Assembly (NCBI GenBank): GCA_045576855.1
Contig: JAZNHG010000052.1
Span: 66,078-130,077 of the forward strand
Reading direction: 5' to 3'
Source: Colimorpha sp045576855
Lineage (GTDB): Bacteria; Bacteroidota; Bacteroidia; Bacteroidales; P3
Length of the DNA: 64,000 nucleotides
The notes beneath the pieces were generated by a model. It saw only the letters and a program-made list of their open reading frames with translations, ran no database searches and was not told the origin of the DNA. This document shows positions 17,309 to 26,705 of the stretch, piece after piece. How positions within the stretch are numbered: the stretch's first letter is position 1; the number at the start of each line of letters is the position of its first letter. Made by a program: the position numbers and the translations under genes.

Positions 17309-17365
17309 CGTAACAATCTTTTCATTTCATCTTAACAGCTTTGTAATATGAGCCCTCTATTTTTG
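17309..17365 (+). promoter_or_regulatory. PhoB-type operator and -7 box of the PiT transporter gene
   Basis: Direct repeats with 11-bp period: CGTAACA (17309), TTTCATT (17320), CTTAACA (17331), TGTAATA (17342), then TATTTTTG (17358-17365). Aligned with the porin promoter, TTTTCAT, TTGTAAT and TATTTTTGC fall at identical spacing. Apart from this operator, the 306-bp gap 17086-17391 shows nothing recognisable. Confidence 0.75.
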
Positions 17366-17391
17366 CGGTTGGAAATAAACATTAAGAGAAA

Positions 17392-19644
17392 ATGGAAACA
17401 ACTTGTTATCTGATTATTATTGTATTTCTGCTGGTGCTGGCAGTGGTGGATTTGTTTGTCGGAGTCAGCAACGACGCCGTCAATTTTATGAATTCGGCCA
17501 TCGGGGCCAAGGTGGCGCGGTTCCGCACCGTGATCATCGTTGCCTCGGTGGGAATCGTTGCCGGAGCTATGCTGTCGGCGGGGATGATGGATGTGGCGCG
17601 GCACGGCATTATGCAGCCGTCGTACTTCTCGTTTCGCGAGGTGATGATGCTGTTTCTGGCCGTGATGGTGACGGATGTGATTGTGCTTGACGTGTTCAAC
17701 TCGCACGGTATGCCCACCTCCACGACCGTGTCGCTGGTGTTCGAACTCTTGGGCGGCACTTTTGTTCTGGCGCTGCTCAAGATGTCGGCCGACGGCAGCC
17801 TGGCGATGTCCGACCTGCTCAATTCCAGCAAGGCATTGTCGGTCATCATCGCCATCTTTGTCAGCGTGGCGCTCGCTTTCGTCACGGGTGCCGTGGTGCA
17901 GTGGATTTCGCGTCTGATCTTCACCTTCCGCATCCACAGGCATCCTTACGCCGAGGCGTTCTTCGGCGGCATCGCCTTCACGGTGCTCGCCTATTTCATT
18001 TTCATCAAAGGGCTTTCAGGCACTCCGTTTATCGGCGAGGAGACGAAGGCGTGGATTGTGCAGAACACGGGGATGCTGTTGTTCTGCATATTCTGCGTGA
18101 CGACTTTCGTTTCGTTCTTCCTCGTCATTGCGCGGGTGAACATATTCCGCCTGGTCGTTCTGTTTGGCACATTCGCCTTGGCGATGGCTTTCGCAAGCAA
18201 CGACCTGGTGAACTTCGTCGGTGTGCCCCTCGCCGGGCTCTCCTCCTTCCAAGACTGGATGCAACACGGCGCGCCCGACCCCGACGGCTTTATGATGACC
18301 TCGCTGATGGAGTCGGAGAAATCGCCGTTTGGCTATCTGGCCGTCGCCGGGGTGATAATGATTGTGGCACTGGCCACCTCGAAGAAGGCCCAGAATGTGG
18401 TGAAGACCGAGGTGGGCCTGGGCCGACAGGACGAGAGCGACGAGATGTTCGGCTCCAGCCAGGCAGCGCGTACCATAGTGCGTTCGGCGCAAGCGGCCAA
18501 GACGGCCGTTTCGAGCATCACCCCACGTTGGCTTCGCCGGGCCATACGGCAACGTTTCGACACCGAGAATGCCGAAATGCCGGGCGGCGCATCGTTCGAT
18601 ATGGTGCGGGCATCGGTCAACCTGGTGCTGGCATCGGTATTGATTGTCATCGGCACCAACTACAAACTGCCGCTCTCCACCACCTACGTGACCTTTATGG
18701 TGGCTATGGGAACAAGTCTTGCCGACGGCGCTTGGGGACGCGACAGCGCTGTGTTCCGCGTCACGGGAGTCCTCAGCGTCATCGGCGGCTGGTTCCTCAC
18801 GGCCGGCATTGCCTTTGTCTCGTGCGCCCTGGTCTGCCTGCTGTTCTATTTTGGCGGCTTCATCGCTATGTTTGCCTTGATGATTTTGGCGGCATTCATC
18901 GTGGTGAAGGGCAACATCACCTACCGCAAGAAAAAACTGGAGGACAAGGACGCGCTTCTCGCTTCCATTATGCACAGCCACGACGCAGAGATTGTGTGGG
19001 ATCTGCTAAAAAAACATATCAGCCATACGCAGAGCGACACCTGCCGTTTCACCTCCGAACAATACAACCGCATCCTCGACGGTCTGATGTCGGAGAACCT
19101 TAAAGGGTTGCGCGCCACGCAACTGCTGCTGAAAGACAAACAGGAGGAGCTGAAAAAGGTGCGCCACCGCGAGTTTGTCGCCTTGCACCGCATTCCCGAA
19201 GACATCGCACTGGAACACAACACCTGGTTCCATCTTGGCGCCAACAGCAACCAGCAGTTCATCTATTGCCTGAAGCGGCTACTCGAGCCGATAAAGGAGC
19301 ATATCGACAACAACTTCAACCCCGTACCTGCGGCCTTTATGGAAGAGTTCCGCCCCATCCGCAACAGCATCGGCAATCTGATGGACGAGACTTGCGAGAT
19401 GCTCACCACTTGCAGCTTCGACCACGAAAAAAGAGTGCTCGAGGAGGCCGAACTCTGCAAAAAAGAGCTCTCGGCCCTGCGCAAAACACACATCGACCGT
19501 ATGCAGAGGCGGGCGGGCACAGCCGACTACAAGACATCGCTCATCTACCTGAACATCCTTCAGGAAAGCCAGGAACTCCTCAGCATAATGCGCCACCAAC
19601 TGAAAGCCGCACGCAAACTCCTCGCAGAGAACAGGCATTTTTAG
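17392..19644 (+). CDS. PiT-family inorganic phosphate transporter fused to a PhoU-like domain
   Basis: A 750-aa inner-membrane phosphate:cation symporter. It carries the two PiT signatures: GVSNDAVNFMNSAIG near residue 24 and FASNDLVNFVGVPLAG near 265; a further GTNYKLPLSTTYVTFM near 420 marks the second half-repeat region. About 12 membrane segments end near 510. The last ~230 residues (HSHDAEIVWDLLKKHISH onward) are helical and soluble, resembling PhoU/DUF47. The Pho-type operator upstream and the PhoB/PhoR genes 52 nt downstream support phosphate-starvation control. Confidence 0.88.
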   Translation: METTCYLIIIVFLLVLAVVDLFVGVSNDAVNFMNSAIGAKVARFRTVIIVASVGIVAGAMLSAGMMDVARHGIMQPSYFSFREVMMLFLAVMVTDVIVLDVFNSHGMPTSTTVSLVFELLGGTFVLALLKMSADGSLAMSDLLNSSKALSVIIAIFVSVALAFVTGAVVQWISRLIFTFRIHRHPYAEAFFGGIAFTVLAYFIFIKGLSGTPFIGEETKAWIVQNTGMLLFCIFCVTTFVSFFLVIARVNIFRLVVLFGTFALAMAFASNDLVNFVGVPLAGLSSFQDWMQHGAPDPDGFMMTSLMESEKSPFGYLAVAGVIMIVALATSKKAQNVVKTEVGLGRQDESDEMFGSSQAARTIVRSAQAAKTAVSSITPRWLRRAIRQRFDTENAEMPGGASFDMVRASVNLVLASVLIVIGTNYKLPLSTTYVTFMVAMGTSLADGAWGRDSAVFRVTGVLSVIGGWFLTAGIAFVSCALVCLLFYFGGFIAMFALMILAAFIVVKGNITYRKKKLEDKDALLASIMHSHDAEIVWDLLKKHISHTQSDTCRFTSEQYNRILDGLMSENLKGLRATQLLLKDKQEELKKVRHREFVALHRIPEDIALEHNTWFHLGANSNQQFIYCLKRLLEPIKEHIDNNFNPVPAAFMEEFRPIRNSIGNLMDETCEMLTTCSFDHEKRVLEEAELCKKELSALRKTHIDRMQRRAGTADYKTSLIYLNILQESQELLSIMRHQLKAARKLLAENRHF

Positions 19645-19696
19645 CTAAACACAATAAAAAACAGCATATTCCGTTTTATCCAATAATATTTGCCCT

Positions 19697-20389
19697 ATGA
19701 CTAAAGACCGCACATACAACATTCTTGTTGTTGACGACGAAATCGACATTTGTCAGATACTGCAATATAATTTAGAGAAAGAAGGCTATTCCGTTGCGGT
19801 GGCGACATCCGCGGAAGAAGCCCTGCAAAACAACATTCCCGATTTCAACCTCTTGCTACTCGATGTGATGATGGACGGAATGTCGGGCTTCGAACTGGCA
19901 AGTGCGTTGAAAAACAACGAGAAAACATCAGACATCCCTATTATCTTCCTGACGGCAAAAGATTCGGAGCAAGACATCTTGCACGGTTTCGGACTTGGTG
20001 CCGACGATTATATTTCCAAACCGTTCAGGATACTGGAACTGTTGGCCAGAGTCAAGGTCGTTTTAACCAGGTCGGACCGCAAAGAAAAACCGGCAAAGGA
20101 TACTCTGCAATATGAGGGCATTGTGCTAAACACCAGCCAGAAGAAGGTGCATGTCGACGGGGTGGAAGTCCCTTTCACAAGGACCGAATTCGAACTGCTG
20201 GCCTTGCTGCTGTCTGTTCGTGGACGTGTGCTCTCCCGGCAAGAGTTGATTGACCGCATCTGGCCCAACGATGCCACGGTGATGGACCGCACTGTCGACG
20301 TGAACATCCTGAGGATACGGAAAAAGATTGAGCCCTATTCTTCGTGTATCGGAACAAAGATGGGCTACGGTTATTATTTCAAGGACTGA
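19697..20389 (+). CDS. PhoB/OmpR-type response regulator
   Basis: A 230-aa regulator. The receiver domain (1-~120) has VVDDE (acidic pocket), LLLLDVMMDGMSG (phospho-acceptor Asp) and TAKD and KPF motifs. The C-terminal winged helix (~135-230) includes FTRTEFELLALLL and MDRTVDVNILRIRKKI. It precedes the sensor kinase by 6 nt and follows the phosphate transporter, so a PhoB role is likely; the paired operators at 13.5 and 17.3 kb are its predicted targets. PhoB identity is inferred from context, not proven. Confidence 0.85.
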   Translation: MTKDRTYNILVVDDEIDICQILQYNLEKEGYSVAVATSAEEALQNNIPDFNLLLLDVMMDGMSGFELASALKNNEKTSDIPIIFLTAKDSEQDILHGFGLGADDYISKPFRILELLARVKVVLTRSDRKEKPAKDTLQYEGIVLNTSQKKVHVDGVEVPFTRTEFELLALLLSVRGRVLSRQELIDRIWPNDATVMDRTVDVNILRIRKKIEPYSSCIGTKMGYGYYFKD

Positions 20390-20395
20390 GGCGAT

Positions 20396-21811
20396 ATGTC
20401 TATCGGGAAGAAGCTGTCGGTCAGCATAACGGTGATATTCGGTCTGTTTGCTTTCTCTTTTATGGCTTTTCAGCACTATCGGGAGAAAGAGTTCAAGATA
20501 GAGTGCCTGAACATCCAACTTCAGGGCTGCAACCTGCGTATAAGTGAATCTCTCAGCAGCGGCGACAGCATCACAGACAGCCTTGTCGAGAGTTACGTTT
20601 TCCGGCACGAGATGGAAAATCTGCGTGTGACAATCATCGACAGCCTCGGCCGGGTGCTATACGACAACCGTATCGAGGACTACAGCACGATGGACAATCA
20701 CCTTCACCGGAAGGAAATACGCGAGGCTTTAGACAAAGGGCAGGGGACAGACATAGAACGAACCAGCGCCACAATGGGCCAGGATTACTTCTATTCTGCC
20801 ACCTATCTGCCACAACTCGGCCTCTACGTCCGCTCCGCATTGCCCTACACCCACGACCTGAAGGATTCCCTGCAAGCGGAGAAGAAATACCTGTGGCTCA
20901 CCTTGGGTATTTTCATTGTCTTAATGTTTGTGCTGTCCCGCTTTACAAGAAAAATAGGGAACAGCATCGACAAGCTACGTACCTTCGCCGAACGAATCGC
21001 TTTGGGCGAAAGCCTTGAAATTGAAGAACTGGCCACCTTTTCGAACGATGAACTTGGCGAGATAGCCGAGCGAATCGTCAAAATATACAAGAAGCTGCAG
21101 GCCACGAAAGAAGAGCAGAACCAGCTGAAACACGAGCTGACGCAGAACGCCGCCCACGAGCTGAAGACTCCCGTGGCAAGCATTCAGGGCTATCTGGAAA
21201 CGGTCTTGACGCACCCCGACATCTCCGACGAGATGCGCCAACAGTTTCTCGTGCAATGCTTCGGACAGGCACAGCGGCTGGCATCCATCCTGCAGGATAT
21301 GGCCACCCTGAACAAAATCGACGCGGCGCCGATGACATACAAGTTCGAGGAAGTTAACATTTCACAGATAGTGGAGCAGGTCCTCGACGCTTCGGCATTG
21401 CAACTGGAGGAACATCAGATGCATTTCGACAACCAGTTGCCCGCCACGCTTATGGCACGCGCCGATGCGTCGCTCGTCCATAGCATCTTCCGCAACCTCA
21501 CCGACAACGCCATATCCTACGCAGGCGACGGCACCACGATAACCCTTACACATTCCGACGCCGACACCCATTGGCAGTTCACTTTCTCCGACAATGGCGT
21601 TGGAATCGCGCAGGAGCATCTGTCGCGTATCTTCGAGCGGTTCTATCGTGTCGACAAAGGCCGGAGCCGCAAACTCGGAGGCACAGGCCTCGGCCTCGCC
21701 ATCGTCAAAAACGCCGTGGCTCTGCACGGCGGAACGATAGCCGCATTCCAGAACGCCGACGGCGGCGTCCGCTTCGTTTTCACCATACGCAAAAACGCCA
21801 ACCGACCCTAA
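20396..21811 (+). CDS. PhoR-like sensor histidine kinase
   Basis: A 471-aa membrane kinase. TM1 is ~8-26, a ~130-residue periplasmic domain follows, TM2 is ~162-182, then a HAMP-like linker. The H box is NAAHELKTPVASIQGY, N box NLTDNAISYAGDG, G1 FSDNGVGI, G2 GGTGLGLAIV. The periplasmic region (VTIIDSLGRVLYDN) looks PAS/PDC-like, and there is no cytoplasmic PAS domain. Paired with the regulator just upstream. The phosphate role is inferred from the PiT gene and the operators. Confidence 0.85.
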   Translation: MSIGKKLSVSITVIFGLFAFSFMAFQHYREKEFKIECLNIQLQGCNLRISESLSSGDSITDSLVESYVFRHEMENLRVTIIDSLGRVLYDNRIEDYSTMDNHLHRKEIREALDKGQGTDIERTSATMGQDYFYSATYLPQLGLYVRSALPYTHDLKDSLQAEKKYLWLTLGIFIVLMFVLSRFTRKIGNSIDKLRTFAERIALGESLEIEELATFSNDELGEIAERIVKIYKKLQATKEEQNQLKHELTQNAAHELKTPVASIQGYLETVLTHPDISDEMRQQFLVQCFGQAQRLASILQDMATLNKIDAAPMTYKFEEVNISQIVEQVLDASALQLEEHQMHFDNQLPATLMARADASLVHSIFRNLTDNAISYAGDGTTITLTHSDADTHWQFTFSDNGVGIAQEHLSRIFERFYRVDKGRSRKLGGTGLGLAIVKNAVALHGGTIAAFQNADGGVRFVFTIRKNANRP

Positions 21812-21842
21812 CCCGCACCATTATATCATCAATGATTTGCCG

Positions 21843-24101
21843 TCAGATCTCGACCATCTTCTTCTCGAAACCGGCGACGGTGAGCTGGTCGGGGCTGACG
21901 AACCAGAGGGTGTCGTCGTGCAGCAGGACGGTATCGCGGTCGGGGTTGACGATGCGCTGGCCGCCACGCTCGATGGCGATGATCATAGCGTTGTGCTTCT
22001 GTCCGAAGGCGGCCTGCCGGATGGCCAAGCCGCACAGCGGGCCGCCGGCCTCGACATGGTAGCGGTACATGTGCATCTCGTGGTCGGAGTGGTCGTGCAC
22101 CAGCATGTCGGCCTCCTTGGTGATGTCGGCGCGTATGGCGCTGACCTGCTCGTCGGTACCGATGACGGTGAGCACGTCGTAGGGCATCATGAGGGTGTCG
22201 CGCGCAGGCAGGTCGACGATGGTGTCGCCACGCTCGAGGGTGACTACATTGGCACCATAGCGTTCGCGCAGCTGGGCCTGCTGCAGGGTGAGGCCCGCCA
22301 GGGGCGAGGCTGGGGTCATGCGCAGGCGTTCCATGGAGAATTCGTTCTCCATGCCGGCCGGTATGTGGAACGACGCCTGCGCCTGGCGCGAGTTGAAGTT
22401 CTTGGTGAAATGCTCCTCGATTTGGTTGTAGAATCCGTCGGCGCGACGCGAGAAGAGCACGATGGCGACCACGATGACGGCGATGACCATGAGGAAGCCG
22501 ACGGCGATATCGACATAACCGGCCACCACCACACCCACCGAAAATAGGGCCACGAAGTAGCGCAGCACAAGCACGGGTATGACCACGGCCTGCGAGAAGC
22601 GGTAGGTGTCGAACATCTCCTTGATATGCTTGCGGCTGACGCCCTTGACGGCCACGGCCCAGAGGAAGGGCGACATGAGGGCCAGCGTGCCTATCAGGCC
22701 CACCAGGCGGCTCCATATCTGCGGTATCCGCAGGTCGGCGAAGAGGCGGTCCAGGAAGGGCCGCAGGAGCGAGATGGAGAGCAGCGAGATGGCGGTCAGC
22801 ACGACGCCGTGGAGCAGCACGGTGCCCAGGTGTTTCTTCAGGAACATACGGATGCTGAGCCCATTGTCCTCGCCGCTGCGCGAATGGGTGCTATATTCGT
22901 CCAGGTGCTTCATCACCCGCGCGGGTATCTTGGGTTCGAGCCAGCTGTAGAACGGCAGCGCCCCCTTGATCATGTAGGGTGTGACGAAGGTGGTGAGGAT
23001 AGAGACCGAGACGATGATGGCATACAGGTCGGGGTCGATGACATGGAAGCTGTTGCCCAGGCCGGCGATGATGAAGGAGAACTCACCAATCTGGCAGAAG
23101 CAGAAGCCGCTCTGGATGGCGGTCTTCAGCGGCTTGCCGCTGAGCAGCACGCCGGTGGTGGCGGCGATGGTCTTGAAGAGGATGATACTCAGCGCGATGA
23201 CCAGGATGGCCCACCACTTCTGTCCCAGCACGGCGGGCTGGATGAGCATGCCGACGGAGACGAAGAAGACGGCGCTGAAGAGGTTCTTCAGCGGGGTGAT
23301 GAGGCGGTGGATGACGTCGGCCTCGATGGTCTCGGCCAGGATGGCGCCCATCACGAAGGCGCCCAGGGCGGTGGAGAAACCTGCCTTGGCGGCCAGCACC
23401 ACCATGCCGAAGCAGAGGCCCACGGCCACCAGCAGCAGCGTCTCTTCGGTCATATACTTGCGCATCCAGCGCAGGAAGGTGGGTATCAAATAGATGCCGA
23501 AGACGAACCACACGATGAGGAAGAAGACCAGTTTGACCATGCTCATCACCAGCTCGCCGCCGTCGAAGGTGCGGCTGACGCTGACGGTGCTCAGCACCAC
23601 CAGCAGCAGCACGGCCACGATGTCCTCCACCACCAACACGGCGGTGACCGTGGAGGTGAAGTTCTGCTGTTTTAGCTTCAGGTCGTCGAAGCTCTTGACG
23701 ATGATGGCCGTGGACGAGATGCTGAGCATGCAGCCCAGAAAGACACACGACATGTCGCTGAAGCCCAGCAGGTGGCCCACCACATTGCCCACCAGAAACA
23801 TGATGGCCAGCTCGGTGAGCGCCGTGATGGCACCCGTGGCGCCTACCTTCTTCAGCTTCTTGATGCTGAATTCCAGGCCCAAGGCAAACATGAGGAACAC
23901 GATGCCGATGTCGCTCCACACATGCACACTGGTCGGGTCGGTGACCACAGGAAACCACTTGAAATAGGGCCCGATAAAAAAGCCCGCCAGAATGTAGCCC
24001 AGCACCAAAGGCTGTTTCAACCATTTGAATACCACCGTAATTACACCGGCGGTAATCAATATCAACGCCAGGTCCATAAACAAAGCGGGTAAACCTTCCA
24101 T
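21843..24101 (-). CDS. CPA2-family cation:proton antiporter with two RCK_C/TrkA_C domains
   Basis: A 752-aa Kef-type antiporter. The N-terminal ~390 residues form the Na+/H+-exchanger domain (QPLVLGYILAGFFIGPYF; MFALGLEFSIKKLKKVG; the FSTALGAFVMGAILAET segment). A second group of membrane helices follows (~430-560), then two regulatory C-terminal domains: SPLAGLTLQQAQLRERYGAN (~620) and GGPLCGLAIRQAAFGQKHNA (~690). These bind nucleotides or cations in related proteins. It probably exports K+ or Na+. Convergent with phoR; no operon partner. Confidence 0.87.
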   Translation of the reverse strand: MEGLPALFMDLALILITAGVITVVFKWLKQPLVLGYILAGFFIGPYFKWFPVVTDPTSVHVWSDIGIVFLMFALGLEFSIKKLKKVGATGAITALTELAIMFLVGNVVGHLLGFSDMSCVFLGCMLSISSTAIIVKSFDDLKLKQQNFTSTVTAVLVVEDIVAVLLLVVLSTVSVSRTFDGGELVMSMVKLVFFLIVWFVFGIYLIPTFLRWMRKYMTEETLLLVAVGLCFGMVVLAAKAGFSTALGAFVMGAILAETIEADVIHRLITPLKNLFSAVFFVSVGMLIQPAVLGQKWWAILVIALSIILFKTIAATTGVLLSGKPLKTAIQSGFCFCQIGEFSFIIAGLGNSFHVIDPDLYAIIVSVSILTTFVTPYMIKGALPFYSWLEPKIPARVMKHLDEYSTHSRSGEDNGLSIRMFLKKHLGTVLLHGVVLTAISLLSISLLRPFLDRLFADLRIPQIWSRLVGLIGTLALMSPFLWAVAVKGVSRKHIKEMFDTYRFSQAVVIPVLVLRYFVALFSVGVVVAGYVDIAVGFLMVIAVIVVAIVLFSRRADGFYNQIEEHFTKNFNSRQAQASFHIPAGMENEFSMERLRMTPASPLAGLTLQQAQLRERYGANVVTLERGDTIVDLPARDTLMMPYDVLTVIGTDEQVSAIRADITKEADMLVHDHSDHEMHMYRYHVEAGGPLCGLAIRQAAFGQKHNAMIIAIERGGQRIVNPDRDTVLLHDDTLWFVSPDQLTVAGFEKKMVEI

Positions 24102-24193
24102 ATCGTGTGTGTGATTCGGTTTCGAATAAGTTATAATACAGCATATAACGCATGCCGATACACTTTATTGTATCGCAGGAAAGATATTTTCAA

Positions 24194-24292
24194 ATGGTGA
24201 GTGATGAATGATGAGTGGTGAATGATGAGTGATGAGTGATGAATGATGAGTGATGAGTGATGAATGATGAATGATGAATGATGAATACATGC
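24194..24292 (+). repeat. TGATGAATGATGAG word repeat
   Basis: Nearly 100 bp of irregular repeats of TGATGA(A/G)TGA words just upstream of the antiporter gene. Any ORF through it is low-complexity and not credible as a gene. Confidence 0.85.
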
Positions 24293-24295
24293 AAA

Positions 24296-24455
24296 CCAAA
24301 CACTGAACACTGAACACTGAACACTAAACACTAAACACTGAACACTGAACACTGAACACTAAACACTAAACACTGAACACTGAACACTGAACACTAAACA
24401 CTGAACACTGAACACTAAACACTAAACACTGAACACTGAACACTGAACACTGATA
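24296..24455 (+). repeat. AACACTGAACACTAA word repeat
   Basis: About 160 bp of 7-bp units ACACTGA/ACACTAA. Same word family as in elements at 53743 and 63776. No gene in 24102-24705 apart from these repeats and element A. Confidence 0.9.
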
Positions 24456-24460
24456 ACCTC

Positions 24461-24597
24461 TGCCTGTTGTGACGCGAAAAAACGCCTTTGTAACCCACTG
24501 AACCTCAGGTCCCCAACCTACCATCGACTTACCAACGACTTACCAACGACTTACCAACGACTTACCAACACCTACTATAGTAGTAGTTGATAAGGGG
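24461..24597 (+). repeat. Dispersed element A, copy 2
   Basis: Matches 166-300 over about 130 bp, including GCCTGTTGTGA, TTGTAACCCACTGAA and four GACTTACCAAC units, with scattered substitutions in leader and tail. Confidence 0.78.
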
Positions 24598-24705
24598 TTA
24601 CGAAGGCTTTTGCCGGTGCATCGCAGCACCATCGTGTGTACTCCGGGGGAGCAAAATTTGGGGAGGCCGCACAATACGGCGGACGAAAACGCGTTATGGT
24701 GGAGT

Positions 24706-25500
24706 ATGAAACAACTTTGCATAGCGATGACAGCCGTGCTGCTGACGGTCCTGCTGGCGGGATGCCGGCGCGCCGAGGTGTACACGGTGAACATAGAGGT
24801 GAGCCCCGCCGGCAGCGGTGTGGGCGTCGGCGGCGGGCAATACGACAAGGGCGCCAAGCTCCAGATAGGCGCCGAAGCCCGTTCCGGCTACCGCTTCTTC
24901 GTCTGGAACGACGGCGTGAGGGACAATCCGCGCGAAATCACGGTGAAGCGCAACGTGACCTATACGGCCCATTTCGTGAGCGACGGCGTGCAGCCCGTGC
25001 CGGTGCCGACCGACTATGCGGCCAACTGCACCGTGACGCTGGGCGACCAGCAGTGGGAGGCGCGGGCCGTGCTCTACCGCGACTACACGGACCAGGCCCC
25101 CGCGGGCTACCCGACCCTGCTGCTGCAGGCCATAGCCGCCGCCACCGACAGTATGCCGATGGCCGGCGTGCAACTCTACAACTCGGCCACAAGACAGACG
25201 CCCGACACGCATCCGCACATACTGCTCTGGTATGCCGACAACGGCGACGACTTCTACACCATCGACGGCATCAGCTATCCGCACTGGCTGACCACGGCCA
25301 ACCAGGTGGACATCAGCGTCACAGCCCTCGACCTCAACAGCGGCACCGCCAGCCTGCAGGCCACCTCCACCGTGCTCGACATGCGGCAGGAGAGCCGCAC
25401 CCCCGGCGAGGACCGCGAGACGCGCATCCTCACCATCAGCATGGACGGCTCCATGCTGCTGGCCGGACAAATCAGCCCCAACGGCCGCCTGCTGCCCTGA
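24706..25500 (+). CDS. Lipoprotein with an InlB B-repeat-like domain
   Basis: A 264-aa protein starting MKQLCIAMTAVLLTVLLAGC (lipobox, Cys-20). Residues ~24-75 (YTVNIEVSPAGSGVGVGGG... GYRFFVWNDG... VTYTAHFV) resemble the bacterial repeat/InlB B-repeat domain found in surface proteins. The remainder is beta-rich and not recognised. The start is the ATG at 24706; the open frame upstream lacks family features. It stands alone, rightward, before holB, with element A in front. Confidence 0.72.
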   Translation: MKQLCIAMTAVLLTVLLAGCRRAEVYTVNIEVSPAGSGVGVGGGQYDKGAKLQIGAEARSGYRFFVWNDGVRDNPREITVKRNVTYTAHFVSDGVQPVPVPTDYAANCTVTLGDQQWEARAVLYRDYTDQAPAGYPTLLLQAIAAATDSMPMAGVQLYNSATRQTPDTHPHILLWYADNGDDFYTIDGISYPHWLTTANQVDISVTALDLNSGTASLQATSTVLDMRQESRTPGEDRETRILTISMDGSMLLAGQISPNGRLLP

Positions 25501-25617
25501 CTCCAGCCAGCACCCACACACCCGACCGCACCCCCTTCCGCACCCCCGACAGACAACCTCGGCGGGAGAAGTTTTCGTCGCAATGCAGTTTTTTTTCGCT
25601 AATATAGAATTTATTTG

Positions 25618-25625
25618 TATATTTG
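25618..25625 (+). promoter_or_regulatory. -7 box (TATATTTG) for the holB-ricT-gldH-PBP1A operon
   Basis: TATATTTG, 21 nt before the holB ATG. Genes to 31070 follow with gaps of 9 nt or less, or overlaps. Confidence 0.6.
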
Positions 25626-25646
25626 CAAGTTTAACAACGAGAAGCG

Positions 25647-26696
25647 ATGCAGTTTAAAGACATTGTAGGACAACGGGATACGATAAACCGGCTGACGGAA
25701 ATCATCGACAGCGGGCGCGTGAGTCACGCCCAGCTGGTGCTCGGCGACGAACGCGACGGGGCCATGCAGGTGGCTTTGGCCTACGTGCAATACCTGTGCT
25801 GCAGCCATCGCGTACACCACACCGAGGGCGACCTGCGGGCCGACTCGTGCGGCCAGTGCCCGCAGTGCAAGAAGATAAGCCAGCTGGTGCACCCCGACCT
25901 GCATTTCATCTTCCCCAACCCGCCCAACGGCTCCTCCTCGGTCAGCGCCGACGACTACATGAAGGAGTACTACGACTTCCTGCGTCAAAGCCAGGCCCTG
26001 GGCACACTGGACGACTTCAACCGCTCGCTGGGGCAGGAGGTGAAGACCTCCATCATCCGCGAGACCGACGCCGCCCACATCGTGCGCCAGCTGGGCATGA
26101 AAGCCTACGAGGGCGGATGGCGCATGCTCATCCTGTGGCGCCCGTCGAAGATGAACGCCTCGGCCGCCAACGAACTGCTGAAAACCCTGGAAGAGCCGCT
26201 GCCGAACACCCTCATCCTGATGGTGGACCAGAGCGCCGACGAGCTGCTGCCCACCATACGCAGCCGCGTGCAGACCATACGCCTGTCCGACCCCGCCGGA
26301 GCCCGCAGCAACGCCACCGACACGCTGGCCGGGCAATATGGCCCGCTGCTGGTGGAGTGGCTGAGGCTGCTCTTCAAACTGAAGATGAAGGAACTGAGCG
26401 CGCAGGTGGACAAGATGGCCGGCCTCGGCCGCGAACAGCTGAAGCAACTGCTGGGCTACGCCACAGAGGTGATGCGCGACTGCTTCCTGCACACCGCCGC
26501 CGGACTGCCCTGCCGACTCAACTCGGGCGACCAGCGCTTCGACCAGATGTTCCCCGCCATGATTACACCCAACAATATAGAGCTCATCAACGACGCATTG
26601 AACGAGGCCCTCTTCGCCATAGAGCGCAACGCCAACGGCAAGATAGCACTGATGGAACTGTCGTTCCGCATGAGCAAAGCTTTGAAAAAGAGATAA
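25647..26696 (+). CDS. holB: DNA polymerase III delta-prime-like clamp-loader subunit
   Basis: A 349-aa AAA+-type protein. It has the delta-prime pattern: FKDIVGQRDTINRLTEII, a degenerate Walker A (LGDERDGAMQVA), a zinc-binding knuckle CGQCPQCKK, NELLKTLEEPLPNTLILM and TIRSRVQTIRL. Delta-prime does not hydrolyse ATP but supplies the arginine finger that helps load the sliding clamp. A ~30-residue insert after FIFPNPPNG is typical of Bacteroidota versions. First gene of the run with ricT 9 nt downstream. Confidence 0.88.
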   Translation: MQFKDIVGQRDTINRLTEIIDSGRVSHAQLVLGDERDGAMQVALAYVQYLCCSHRVHHTEGDLRADSCGQCPQCKKISQLVHPDLHFIFPNPPNGSSSVSADDYMKEYYDFLRQSQALGTLDDFNRSLGQEVKTSIIRETDAAHIVRQLGMKAYEGGWRMLILWRPSKMNASAANELLKTLEEPLPNTLILMVDQSADELLPTIRSRVQTIRLSDPAGARSNATDTLAGQYGPLLVEWLRLLFKLKMKELSAQVDKMAGLGREQLKQLLGYATEVMRDCFLHTAAGLPCRLNSGDQRFDQMFPAMITPNNIELINDALNEALFAIERNANGKIALMELSFRMSKALKKR

Positions 26697-26705
26697 CCGA
26701 AAGAC

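Noticed and set aside
24296..24455. Possible CRISPR array in the ACACTGA repeats
   Set aside because: Units are 7 bp with no spacers of unique sequence and no cas genes nearby. The 11-bp arrays of elements A and B fail for the same reason.
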